Source of the DNA: Acidobacteriota bacterium
Lineage (GTDB): Bacteria > Acidobacteriota > Terriglobia > Terriglobales > Acidobacteriaceae
Length of the DNA: 63,639 bases
NCBI GenBank assembly: GCA_023410055.1
Contig: JAEYQK010000099.1
Coordinates: 1-63,639 of the forward strand
Direction of reading: 5' to 3'
Position numbers and translations under genes: made by a program. The notes beneath the pieces are model-generated. The model was not told the origin of the DNA. It saw only the letters and a program-made list of their open reading frames with translations, and did not search any database. The first letter of the stretch is position 1, and every line of letters starts with the position of its first letter. Positions 26,364 to 35,206 of this stretch are shown here, one piece after another.

Positions 26364-29036
26364 ATGAGAAGACTGATGGTTGTGATCGCCATCGTGGCGG
26401 TGTCCGTGATGTGCATGGCAGCGGCGCCGACCGCGAAGGTGGAACAAGGAGTGTTGCAGGGTACGGTCGAAGATGGGCTGACCGTTTATCGCGGAGTTCC
26501 GTTCGCCGCGCCGCCGGTGGGCGATCTGCGTTGGCGTCCGCCCCAAGCGGCCGCTAAGTGGGAGGGCGTGCGTATGGCCGATAAGTTCGCGCCGCAGTGC
26601 GTGCAGCGTGCTTATTCGGCGCCGGGCGAACAGCCTCCCGCGACGAGCGAAGACTGCCTTTATCTGAACGTATGGACTCCGGCGAAGAAGGCCACGGACA
26701 AGGTTCCGGTGCTGGTCTGGATCTACGGCGGCGGCTTCAATGGCGGCGCGACTTCGATTCCAACTTACAGCGGCGAAAAGCTGGCGCAAAAGGGAGTCGT
26801 GCTGGTCAGCATTGCCTATCGCGTGGGGCCGATGGGATTCTTTGCCCATCCACAACTGAGCGCCGAATCGCCACAACACGTTTCCGGAAACTACGGCTTG
26901 CTGGACATGATTTCCGCGCTGCAATGGATCAAGACGAATATCGCGGCATTCGGCGGCGATCCTAATAAGGTCACGATCTTCGGCGAGTCCGCCGGAGGCA
27001 TCGCGGTGAGCATGCTGTCCGCGTCGCCGCTGGCCAAAGGACTCTTTACTGGCGCGATCTCGCAGAGCGGCGGTTCGTTCGGGCCTGTGAGCACGGGTGG
27101 CGCGCCGGGTGAGAACATGCGGTCGCTTGCCGATGCGGAACGCAGCGGCGAAGAACTCGCCAAGGGGCTCGGTGCCGCGTCGATTGCGGACCTGCGCAAG
27201 CTACCGGCGGACAAGATTCAGCCCGGCGCGGCAATGAGTCGCGGAATGGCATGGCCGATTGTGGACGGCTGGGTGATTCCCGACGATCAGTACAAGCTTT
27301 ATGAGGCGAAGAAGTTCAACGACACGCCAATTCTGGTCGGCTACAACTCGGATGAAGGCGCGAGCTTCTCGCCGCCGCGTACGCCGCAGGCCTACATCGA
27401 TGGCGTGCGTAAGCGCTATGACCGTTTTGCCGATGATCTGCTGAAGGCTTATCCGACCGGCGACACGAAGGTTCCAAAAACTGCGCGTGACCTGGCGCGT
27501 GATTCGGCCTTCGGCTGGCACACATGGATCTGGGCCCGCATGCAATCGCAATTGGGCAAGGGCAAGGCGTTCTACTACTACTTCGATCAGCATCCTGATT
27601 ATCCGGCGGATTCGCCGCAAGCAGGTTACGGCGCACCGCATGGCCGCGACGTTGCATATGTGTTCAAGCACTTCACGGGCGATCAGGGAAAGAAGCCGAC
27701 GCTGGCTGACGACGTGATTTCAGAAGCGATGGCGACCTACTGGACGAACTTTGCCAAGTACGGCGATCCGAACGGCAAAGGCGTACCGAAATGGCCGGCC
27801 TTCAGCGACAAGAACCCGACGCTGATGTATTTCGCGGGCACGCCGCATACCGGGCCGGTTCCGACTGCGGACGGACTGAAGGTTCTGGATTCGTATTTCG
27901 CGTGGCGACGTACTCCGGAAGGCGCGAGTGCTGCTCGAATTGCGGACGAACCCAAGCCGGCTTCGACCAACGTGATGGGCGCTCAATTCCCGAAGGTTCA
28001 TACTGACCGCCGAGTGACGTTCCAACTCAAGGCGCCCGATGCGCAGAAGGTCGCGGTACAAATCGGCCACGGCACATACGACATGGAGCGCGGTAACGAT
28101 GGAGTGTGGAGCGTAACCACGCCTCCCCAGGTGGTTGGTTTTCACTACTACTCGCTCGTCGTTGATGGCGTACCGGTAAACGATCCGGGCAGCCACGCCT
28201 TCTTTGGTACGGGTAAGGACGCCAGCGGAATAGAGATTCCGGAAGACGGCGTTGATTACTATTCGGCGAAGAACGTGCCCCACGGTGATGTCCGGATCCG
28301 AACCTACTTCTCGAAGGTGACGGGCCAGTGGCGGCGTTGCTTCGTTTACACTCCGCCGGACTACGACACGAACCTGGATGCTCGTTACCCCGTGCTCTAC
28401 CTGCAACATGGTTCGGGCGAAGACGAGACAGGCTGGATATTCCAGGGACACGCCAATCTGATCCTCGACAATCTGATTGCGGAGAAGAAGGCCGTGCCCA
28501 TGATTATCGTCATGGACAACGGCTACGCTTCGCGTCCGGGCGAGTCATCAGACCGTCGTCCGCCGCTGGGTACTATCAGCGCGTTCGAAGATGTGATTAC
28601 GAAGGACGTCATTCCGATGGTCGACTTGACGTTCCGCACGATCGCCGACCGCGAACATCGCGCGATGGCTGGACTCTCCATGGGAGGCAATCAGACTATG
28701 TGGCTTACAACACATAATCTGGACAAGTTCTCCTACATCGGCGCGTTCAGCGGAACGATGAACGGCTTGAGCACGGAAGCGCTCGATCCGGCGACGGCCT
28801 TCAACGGCTTCTTCAAAGATGGCGCTGCGTTCAACAACAAGGTGAAGTTGCTCTGGATTGGCATGGGCACAGAGGAGCCGAATCCGTTCCCCGGTGCAAT
28901 CGGTTCATTCCGCAGCATGTTGGACAAGGCGGGGATAACGCACGTTTATTTCTCGTCACCGGGAACTTCTCACGAGTGGCTAACGTGGCGGAGATCCTTG
29001 AACGATTTTGCCCCGAGGCTTTTCCGGGACAAATAG
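26364..29036 (+). CDS. Exported double esterase: carboxylesterase B fused to esterase-D domain
   Basis: An 890-residue fusion of two alpha/beta-hydrolases. After a signal peptide (1-20) comes a type-B carboxylesterase (about 22-525) with EDCLYLNVW, the oxyanion-hole GGGF and nucleophile Ser209 in GESAGG. A linker leads to an Ig-like/CBM48-type esterase N-domain (about 545-645) and a second catalytic domain of the PF00756 type (about 655-890) with nucleophile Ser772 in GLSMGG and a late catalytic His in GTSHEW. The second half resembles XynZ-type feruloyl esterases that free ferulate from arabinoxylan; the first half could remove acetyl or other acyl groups. ATG at 26364 has AAAGGA eight bases upstream. 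No stop or frameshift lies between halves, so the fusion looks genuine. Confidence 0.9.
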   Translation: MRRLMVVIAIVAVSVMCMAAAPTAKVEQGVLQGTVEDGLTVYRGVPFAAPPVGDLRWRPPQAAAKWEGVRMADKFAPQCVQRAYSAPGEQPPATSEDCLYLNVWTPAKKATDKVPVLVWIYGGGFNGGATSIPTYSGEKLAQKGVVLVSIAYRVGPMGFFAHPQLSAESPQHVSGNYGLLDMISALQWIKTNIAAFGGDPNKVTIFGESAGGIAVSMLSASPLAKGLFTGAISQSGGSFGPVSTGGAPGENMRSLADAERSGEELAKGLGAASIADLRKLPADKIQPGAAMSRGMAWPIVDGWVIPDDQYKLYEAKKFNDTPILVGYNSDEGASFSPPRTPQAYIDGVRKRYDRFADDLLKAYPTGDTKVPKTARDLARDSAFGWHTWIWARMQSQLGKGKAFYYYFDQHPDYPADSPQAGYGAPHGRDVAYVFKHFTGDQGKKPTLADDVISEAMATYWTNFAKYGDPNGKGVPKWPAFSDKNPTLMYFAGTPHTGPVPTADGLKVLDSYFAWRRTPEGASAARIADEPKPASTNVMGAQFPKVHTDRRVTFQLKAPDAQKVAVQIGHGTYDMERGNDGVWSVTTPPQVVGFHYYSLVVDGVPVNDPGSHAFFGTGKDASGIEIPEDGVDYYSAKNVPHGDVRIRTYFSKVTGQWRRCFVYTPPDYDTNLDARYPVLYLQHGSGEDETGWIFQGHANLILDNLIAEKKAVPMIIVMDNGYASRPGESSDRRPPLGTISAFEDVITKDVIPMVDLTFRTIADREHRAMAGLSMGGNQTMWLTTHNLDKFSYIGAFSGTMNGLSTEALDPATAFNGFFKDGAAFNNKVKLLWIGMGTEEPNPFPGAIGSFRSMLDKAGITHVYFSSPGTSHEWLTWRRSLNDFAPRLFRDK

Positions 29037-29050
29037 CTGAGCAAAGAATG

Positions 29051-29091
29051 AGGCGGAGCGGGTATTGAACTCGCTCCGCCTTGTTGTTTTT
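29051..29091 (+). terminator. Terminator between convergent genes
   Basis: Perfect 10-bp stem AGGCGGAGCG / CGCTCCGCCT with an 11-base loop and a TGTTGTTTTT tail, 15 bases after the double-esterase stop. Confidence 0.9.
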
Positions 29092-29104
29092 AGCGATCTT
29101 CAGA

Positions 29105-30447
29105 CTACGCGATCACGCCTTCGATCTTGAGTACGAAGGCTTCCTTGCAGGGTGGCTCTGCCGGCAACTGCACGTTTAGTCCTGTCTCATTCTGCTCGAA
29201 ACGCAACTGACCTCCTCCGAGCAGATTTACCCGAGCCACCTTGCCGTCCTTTGCAGGAAGGCTCTTGATCAGGGCTTTCCTGGTCTCAGGCCAGCCAAGC
29301 ACGATGGCATAAAGCGTTTTGCCTTTCGTGGTGAAGCGCATATCTTCCGGACCGAAGGCCTTGCCCCTACCTTCGTTGAAACCTTGCGCCTGCAACGGTG
29401 CCGCGGATTCCATCGCTGGACCTTCGCTACCATGCACTTGCGCTGTTGTTCGTCGAGTATCTTGCCGAAGATGACAGCCCGCAGTTCGCCGTGCTTCTTG
29501 ATGCTGCTGTTGTACATGTGGGCGGCAATCTTCAGGCCAACATCACTGGCTGGCCACAACGGAAGCGCAGTGTCGTCGAAGTAGACCAACTCGGGTTCGT
29601 ACTTGTCGATCAGCTCGATGGTGCGCTTATAGAACTTCTGGCAATATGCGTCCGACGGCGGGCACACGCCGTTTCCCCAGTCCCACTGCCGGTGGATCGT
29701 CATGTTGTCTTCGCTGTTCTGGCTGAGCGGGTGATTCTGCGCGTACAGCTCTTGTGGGTCCAGACCGTCCCACCATTTGCCTTTTCCATCCGCTGCGGTC
29801 AGCTTGCCGTCGTAGAGAGCCCCCGCGTCGGGACCTTGCTTGTCCGCGCGCTGCGCCGTTTCGAACCAGCTCCAGGCATGCGCCGCATGAACGCTCAAGC
29901 CAAGCGGCAGACCCTGCTTCGCAGCGGCTTTCGCCCAGCCCCGCGCGATGTCCTTCTTCGGGCCAACCTTCGTCGAATTCCACGACTGATATGTACTGTC
30001 GTAAAGATCAAGGTTGTCGTGATGATTTGCCAGCGCCATGAAGTAGCGGGCGCCAGCTTTTTTGTACAGCGCCAGGAGTTCTTCCGGGTCCCACTTCTCG
30101 GCCTTCCACTGGTTGATCACGTCTTTGAAGCCGAACTTTGATGGATGACCGTATTTTTCGCAGTGGAACTTGTAGGCGGAGTCGCCCTCGATGTACATCC
30201 TGCGGGCATACCAGTCGCCTTGCTCCGGCTGGCACTGCGGACCCCAATGCGCCCAGATTCCGAACTTCGCATCTCGGAACCAATTGGGCACGACGTAATG
30301 AGCCAACGAATCCCAGGCAGGTTGAAAGGGGCCGATCGCCGTGCGTTCGCCAGCTGGCGACTCCAGCAAAGCGGCCCCGCTGAATTTGGGGAGGCAGAAG
30401 GAACCAAGACCTGCTGTCATTGCTTTCAACAACGTTCTTCTATCCAT
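29105..30447 (-). pseudogene. Broken GH29 alpha-L-fucosidase (internal deletion and frameshift)
   Basis: Two overlapping minus-strand frames together make one damaged GH29 gene. The first (30447 to about 29435) has a Tat signal (MDRRTLLKAM), FGIWAHWGPQ, NHHDNLD and the nucleophile Asp291 in VYFDDT, so most of the barrel is present. At about 29430, after KCMV, homology jumps to another frame and resumes at EGPAMES, continuing through FTTKGKTLYAI to the C-terminus at 29105. By comparison with the intact GH29 at 10716, roughly 100 codons (the stretch carrying the NxGPxxDG end of the barrel and the linker) are absent. The frame readable past the junction ends in a foreign tail. An assembly error is the alternative explanation. 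The upstream gene at 30478 is only 30 bases away, so both were probably one transcript. Confidence 0.85.
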
Positions 30448-30477
30448 CTTCGTTCCTTCCGCTGTATCGGAGTTTTA

Positions 30478-32616
30478 CTACTTCACCTCGACCTCGTACA
30501 CGCTAATGCTGGTTGGGGGCAGAGTGATGGTCTTTGGCATCTGCGGCAGCGAACTTTCTGCCATCTCCGCCTTGGGACCGCCGAACATTCCACGGGCTTG
30601 CGCTACGGGAGCGGCTCCGGCGGGAGTGGTCAGCAACGAAACCTTGACGGCTCCGTTGGGCTGGGCACCAGCGAGATTCAAATCGCAATTCTGCTCTGTC
30701 TCGGTCGGGTTAACGATCGAGATCGACAGCTTCTTGCGATCGGCGCTCAGCGCGGCGAAGACATCAAGCGGATAGGTCGGGCTGCCAGAAGGACGGGCTG
30801 AGGTGTCGATTCCGACGGTGCCCTTGATGGCGCGCTGCGGGGAGTTGCCGTTGACCGCCACCGGAAGTGCTCCGGCAAAGTGGTCGTGCAGCACCTTCAT
30901 GACGAGTCCTTCCATGCGGAAGCCGGTCGGATCGCCATAAGAATCCATCGACATCAGGCCCATGCCGCCGGTTGCGATTCCCAAGCCGACCTTATCCGAG
31001 TGACGGAAGAACTCGTGATAAACGAGCGCGTTGGTCATCGGGTTCAACATCGGATGCAGCGGTGTGGGCGCGTTGCCCGGAGCTACCGAGCGGTTTCTCG
31101 GAGACCATTCGTCGAACGCGAACTTGATGTCCTTGTCTTTCAGGTAGGGCATCCGCTTAACGTACTCGTCCCAGGCTTCGAACTTGAATTGCACGCGGTT
31201 CGACAGGCGACGGACTTTGTCTACGAGTTGATCGTTGGGGTCATAGAACTTCTGGGACTCGGCGTCGATTGCGAGGTTGGGATAGCCGTAGAAGTGTTCG
31301 CCGAGGAAATCGATATTGTCGGCGGAAGTCTTGAGCAAAGCGCCAGTCCAGTCCTGCTTGGAGCCGAAGCCGAAGGGCAGCTTGTCGCTCACGGCCTCGC
31401 GTCCGGGGAAGCTGTCGAACTGGCGGTTCTCGATGTAACACCAGGAGGTCTCTTCAGGCGTGGCGCTGGAGGCGATCACTTTGATCGACGGATCGACTTT
31501 CCTCATCGCTTTCACGAAGAGGTTGTGTTTCTCCGGATACTGGTCGATGGCCATGTGTCCCCACTGCCAGGGGCCGTACATTTCGTTGCCGATACCCCAG
31601 ATCTTCACGCTGTAGGGTGCCGGATGCCCGTTGGCCGCGCGCTGCCTGCCCAGCCGGCTGGTGGCGGGGCCGTTGACGTATTCAACTTCTTCGGCGGCCG
31701 AGTGTGCGTCACCCAGGCCAGTGTTCACGGCGATGTAGGGTTCAGCGCCAAGCAAACGGCACAAGGTCATGAAATCGTCGATACCCATGTCGTTCGATTC
31801 CATGCCACTCCAGGCCAGCTCGCGGCGCGGCGGACGCTTGTCGGCGTCGCCGATGCCGTCGCGCCAGTCGTATGCCGAGACGAAGTTTCCGCCGGGCCAA
31901 CGGGCGATCTCGATGCCCTGTTCCTTAAGCAGGCGAACCATCTCGCGCTTAAAGCCGTTGACATTGTCGGCGGGCATCAGCGAAACGGCGCCGATGTGGA
32001 ACGTGCCGGTACCGACGCCGACGACCTCGAATGCGCCTTCGTTGGTGTCGGCCTTGGCCGTGAACTTCACCGGGAACTTCGTGAAACTAGCAGTGAGGTT
32101 GCTGATGGTGATCGTCTGGCGATCGGTGGGGTTAGGACCCCAGATGAGGCTGACGTTAACCTTCGTTCCGGGCTTGCCGGACAGTATGACTCTTCCTGTG
32201 TATGCCTTACCGGCGCGGAGCGAGAATCCAGACTGGCTGATGCCGTGGGGCGTCTTCGCGTCCAGTGTGATGTTCGGACTCCACTCGCCCACGTAGGGAT
32301 TCTTGGTGTCCATGGTGACGATCTCGTCGCCACCAACGGGCTTCCATCGCGGCTGCGGTCCACGCCGGCCAAACCCACCTGCGGTTGCTGCCGGTAGCGG
32401 CTTGGAGTTGATCTCGTTGAAGAACTTCCGGTCGTACAGCATTTCGGCCCAGACGCGCGTCGTGGCCGGTTCCATGAAGCCACCGAATACCAGCTTCGAG
32501 ATCGGCTGCGCTGTCTTTGTGGTATCGATGTTGGCGACAACGGATTCAGCGACGGCGATTCCGGTCAGAATCGCGACCAGCATTAATAAGAAGAGCCAAT
32601 GTCTTCGGGTATGCAT
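30478..32616 (-). CDS. Exported GH51 alpha-L-arabinofuranosidase
   Basis: A protein of about 712 residues in family GH51. After a signal peptide, residues 50-220 include a carbohydrate-binding-like beta-sandwich (CBM4/9 type, with GKAYTGRVILSG), then the TIM barrel with WPGGNF, acid/base Glu345 in GIGNEM and nucleophile Glu503 in FAFDEWS, and a C-terminal arabinofuranosidase beta-domain ending PTSISVYEV. It removes alpha-L-arabinofuranosyl side groups from arabinoxylan or arabinan. Three starts are possible (GTG 32631, ATG 32625, ATG 32616); I chose 32616, which has GAGG nine bases upstream and gives a compact signal peptide. It lies 30 bases upstream of the broken GH29 on the same strand. 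Confidence 0.92.
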   Translation of the reverse strand: MHTRRHWLFLLMLVAILTGIAVAESVVANIDTTKTAQPISKLVFGGFMEPATTRVWAEMLYDRKFFNEINSKPLPAATAGGFGRRGPQPRWKPVGGDEIVTMDTKNPYVGEWSPNITLDAKTPHGISQSGFSLRAGKAYTGRVILSGKPGTKVNVSLIWGPNPTDRQTITISNLTASFTKFPVKFTAKADTNEGAFEVVGVGTGTFHIGAVSLMPADNVNGFKREMVRLLKEQGIEIARWPGGNFVSAYDWRDGIGDADKRPPRRELAWSGMESNDMGIDDFMTLCRLLGAEPYIAVNTGLGDAHSAAEEVEYVNGPATSRLGRQRAANGHPAPYSVKIWGIGNEMYGPWQWGHMAIDQYPEKHNLFVKAMRKVDPSIKVIASSATPEETSWCYIENRQFDSFPGREAVSDKLPFGFGSKQDWTGALLKTSADNIDFLGEHFYGYPNLAIDAESQKFYDPNDQLVDKVRRLSNRVQFKFEAWDEYVKRMPYLKDKDIKFAFDEWSPRNRSVAPGNAPTPLHPMLNPMTNALVYHEFFRHSDKVGLGIATGGMGLMSMDSYGDPTGFRMEGLVMKVLHDHFAGALPVAVNGNSPQRAIKGTVGIDTSARPSGSPTYPLDVFAALSADRKKLSISIVNPTETEQNCDLNLAGAQPNGAVKVSLLTTPAGAAPVAQARGMFGGPKAEMAESSLPQMPKTITLPPTSISVYEVEVK

Positions 32617-33028
32617 CTCACTCATCCTCACTGAAGGAATCAGGCCGGGGGGACATTGCCTCCGGCCTTGCTATTTTGTTTCTCTCTCAATTACGGGCGG
32701 CGGCGTGACTGTCTTCGCAGTCTTCAGCCGCAAAACCTGGCCTTCGCAGTCCTTGTTAGGACAGCTAGTTCTCCAGCGATTGAAAACGTGGAGATTCGGG
32801 AAAAAGCGTATCAACTTTGGCGGGGTTTAGCGATAACTTTGGTGTAATCCGTGTACTTTCCGGCCGTGTCCGCACCGTGGCAGGACGTAAGCCAGCGGCG
32901 AATCACCGTTACTAAGGTAATCAACTGACGTGTGGTAATTGCAAAGCTCACGGTGAAGGATGTTAGTGGAACCTGCGCCGAATCGGTGTAAGCTACTACT
33001 CTGCCGTCTAAAATTCGAGGTCCAGTTC
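32617..33028. other. 412-bp divergent region with an orphan hairpin
   Basis: Separates the GH51 gene (minus) from the SASA esterase (plus). At 32642-32668 an 11-bp stem (AGGCCGG...CCGGCCT) is followed on the plus strand by a T-rich tail (TTGCTATTTTGTTTC), looking like a terminator although no plus-strand gene ends here. The weak operator match at 32825 lies further on. The rest shows no coding signal. Confidence 0.5.
32825..32838. promoter_or_regulatory. Weak match to the AGTTA-NCGN-TAACT motif
   Basis: GTTTAGCGATAACT keeps the right half-site and central CG but only part of the left half-site (11 of 14 positions if the two central flanking bases are A or T). It lies 190 bases before the SASA esterase start. 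Confidence 0.3.
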
Positions 33029-35017
33029 ATGATTCGCAGACACGCGCTGATCGTTGTCCTTATTAGTGGACTCCTGCTTTCACTTTCAACCGCTGCCCTG
33101 GCACAGATTCCTGCTCAAGCTCAAGCGCCGAAACCGTTGCCATTCGTCAGCCCGATTTTTGGCGACAACATGGTGTTGCAGCGCGGAAAGCTGAACACGA
33201 TCTGGGGTTGGTCGGAACCGGGAGATAAGGTTCAGGTCGACGTCGCGGGCAAGACTGGCTCCGGCGTTGCAGGTGCGGACGGCAAATGGCAGGTTAAGAT
33301 TCAGCCGCCAGCCGCGGGTGGCCCTTACACGATTAAGATCAGCGGCAAACAGACCGTAGAACTTAAGAACGTGCTGGTAGGAGACGTCTGGCTTTGCGGC
33401 GGCCAGTCCAACATGGGAGTCGGACTTCGCCAAGTGAAGAATGGTGAAGCGGAAGTGAAAGCCGCGAACTATCCCGAGATTCGCTACTTCAGTGTTGCTC
33501 AGCATACTTCCTATCACACAACGCTGGTTCCCACGGGAAGCTGGAAGGTGGTGTCGCCCGAGACGGCCGGAAGCGTGTCGGCAGTTGCGTACTATTTCGC
33601 CCGCAAGGTACAGCAGGCGATGCACATTCCGATCGGACTTGTTTCCGACAACGTCGGCGGCACTCCAGCCGAATCATGGACGAGCGCCGAGGGACTTCGC
33701 CCGATCAAGGACTTCGACGTCCCATTGGCCGAACTAGAGAAGATCGCAGCTTCGGGCGCTCCCGAGTACGGCAATTTCGTCATGCATTGGTACGACCAGT
33801 ACGACATAGGTCTGAAAGGCAATTGGGCGGTGCCGGAGTTTGATGATTCAAGTTGGAAGTTGGTAGACGTCCCGGGTGGGTTCGCCGAACTGGGCGTACC
33901 TGAGTCGCCGGCGGTTGTGTGGTTCCGGAAGGAGATCACCGTGCCGGATCCGGTGCCAACGGGCCGCAACATGATTTTCCTGGGCTCGATTGAGCGCATG
34001 GACACGGTCTACGTGAACGGGAAAGAGGTTGGCGCCAGCTCCTGGGTAGAGAACCCGCGCATGTATTTCTTGCGAGGTTTGAAGCCGGGGAAGAACGTCA
34101 TCGCGGTTCGCGTTCTGAAGACCAAGCCGCAGGGTGGATTCCTCTCGAAGCCCGAAGACCTCCGTATTGCGCTGGGAGACAAGACGGTCATTCCCCTCGC
34201 CGGGAAGTGGAAGGCGCAGTTGTCGCTTGATGCACGTCCGCCGCATCCGTTGCCGATGGCATATGAGAACTGGCCGGTGATGCCGACGGTTCTATACGAA
34301 GGAATGCTGAAGCCGATTGCTCCGCTCGCGATCACGGGCGCGCTTTGGTATCAGGGTGAACAGAATTCGGAGCGCGGATATCACTACCGCAAGGTACTGC
34401 CGGCGATGATCGCCGATTGGCGGAAGCTATTCGATCAAGGCGACTTCCCGTTCTATGTCGTCAGCCTACCCGCTTTCAAGCAGCGTAGCGCGACGCCGGT
34501 CGATGGCGATCAATGGGCGGAGACCCGTGAATCGCAAGCGGTCACGGTCGCGAATACTCCCAATACTTGCCTCGCTGTGACGATCGATACTGGCGATGCC
34601 AACAATATCCATCCGACGGACAAGGAGCCAGTCGGCGATCGTCTCGCCCTCTGCGCGTTGGCTAAGCAGTATGGGACGAAGGTGGTGTATCAGGGGCCGA
34701 CTGTATCCAAGGTCCAGCGCGGCAAGGATTCGATCAAGCTGAAGTTTGCGAATGCGGATGGCGGCCTGATTGTGAAGGGAGCCAAGCTGGGCGAATTCCA
34801 GATTGCTGGAGAAGACCGGAAATGGTATTGGGCTGACGCGCGGCTGAAGGGGAAGACGGTCATTGTGTCGTCGCCGTCCGTGCCGAACCCGAAAGAAGTC
34901 CGCTACGCATGGCAGTCGAATCCGGAGGCTACTTTGTTTAACGCCGCCGGACTGCCGGCTGTTCCATTCCGCACGGACAAGTGGCCGGTCATGACGGAGA
35001 GCGTGCGGCCGTACTAG
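33029..35017 (+). CDS. Exported SGNH esterase, sialate O-acetylesterase (SASA) family
   Basis: A 662-residue secreted esterase of the SASA family (PF03629). Signal peptide at 1-27. The SGNH nucleophile Ser127 lies in CGGQSNM and the catalytic His in NIHPTDK near residue 530. A beta-sandwich domain resembling a galactose-binding fold (about 255-395; DDSSWKLVDVPG, VNGKEVG) is inserted between the two halves of the catalytic domain, as in other family members. In plant-biomass clusters such enzymes act as acetyl-xylan esterases (CE6-like) rather than on sialic acid. The ATG at 33029 follows CGAGG by eight bases; an open frame to 32960 lacks such a site. Confidence 0.88.
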   Translation: MIRRHALIVVLISGLLLSLSTAALAQIPAQAQAPKPLPFVSPIFGDNMVLQRGKLNTIWGWSEPGDKVQVDVAGKTGSGVAGADGKWQVKIQPPAAGGPYTIKISGKQTVELKNVLVGDVWLCGGQSNMGVGLRQVKNGEAEVKAANYPEIRYFSVAQHTSYHTTLVPTGSWKVVSPETAGSVSAVAYYFARKVQQAMHIPIGLVSDNVGGTPAESWTSAEGLRPIKDFDVPLAELEKIAASGAPEYGNFVMHWYDQYDIGLKGNWAVPEFDDSSWKLVDVPGGFAELGVPESPAVVWFRKEITVPDPVPTGRNMIFLGSIERMDTVYVNGKEVGASSWVENPRMYFLRGLKPGKNVIAVRVLKTKPQGGFLSKPEDLRIALGDKTVIPLAGKWKAQLSLDARPPHPLPMAYENWPVMPTVLYEGMLKPIAPLAITGALWYQGEQNSERGYHYRKVLPAMIADWRKLFDQGDFPFYVVSLPAFKQRSATPVDGDQWAETRESQAVTVANTPNTCLAVTIDTGDANNIHPTDKEPVGDRLALCALAKQYGTKVVYQGPTVSKVQRGKDSIKLKFANADGGLIVKGAKLGEFQIAGEDRKWYWADARLKGKTVIVSSPSVPNPKEVRYAWQSNPEATLFNAAGLPAVPFRTDKWPVMTESVRPY

Positions 35018-35206
35018 TCGCTCTCTGGCAAAAGTCACATGACTGTTTGACATGAATACGCGAGTTTTTCTTTAGAGTGTGCTGGTTGTAGGTCTTTCGT
35101 TTGAACAATCCGGAATCTGGGAGTGTCTCGTCTGGAGTGGTTTGCCCGGTGAGAGAAGCTTCCGGTGACCACTTCCTACTGATGTTTTTGGCGTGAGAGG
35201 AGAAAA

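Noticed and set aside
28000..28330. Frameshift between two esterase genes
   Set aside because: The frame is continuous through the linker and Ig-like domain, so a true fusion is more likely.
30880..32397. 505-codon plus-strand ORF
   Set aside because: Antisense to GH51, which has both catalytic Glu residues; shadow frame.
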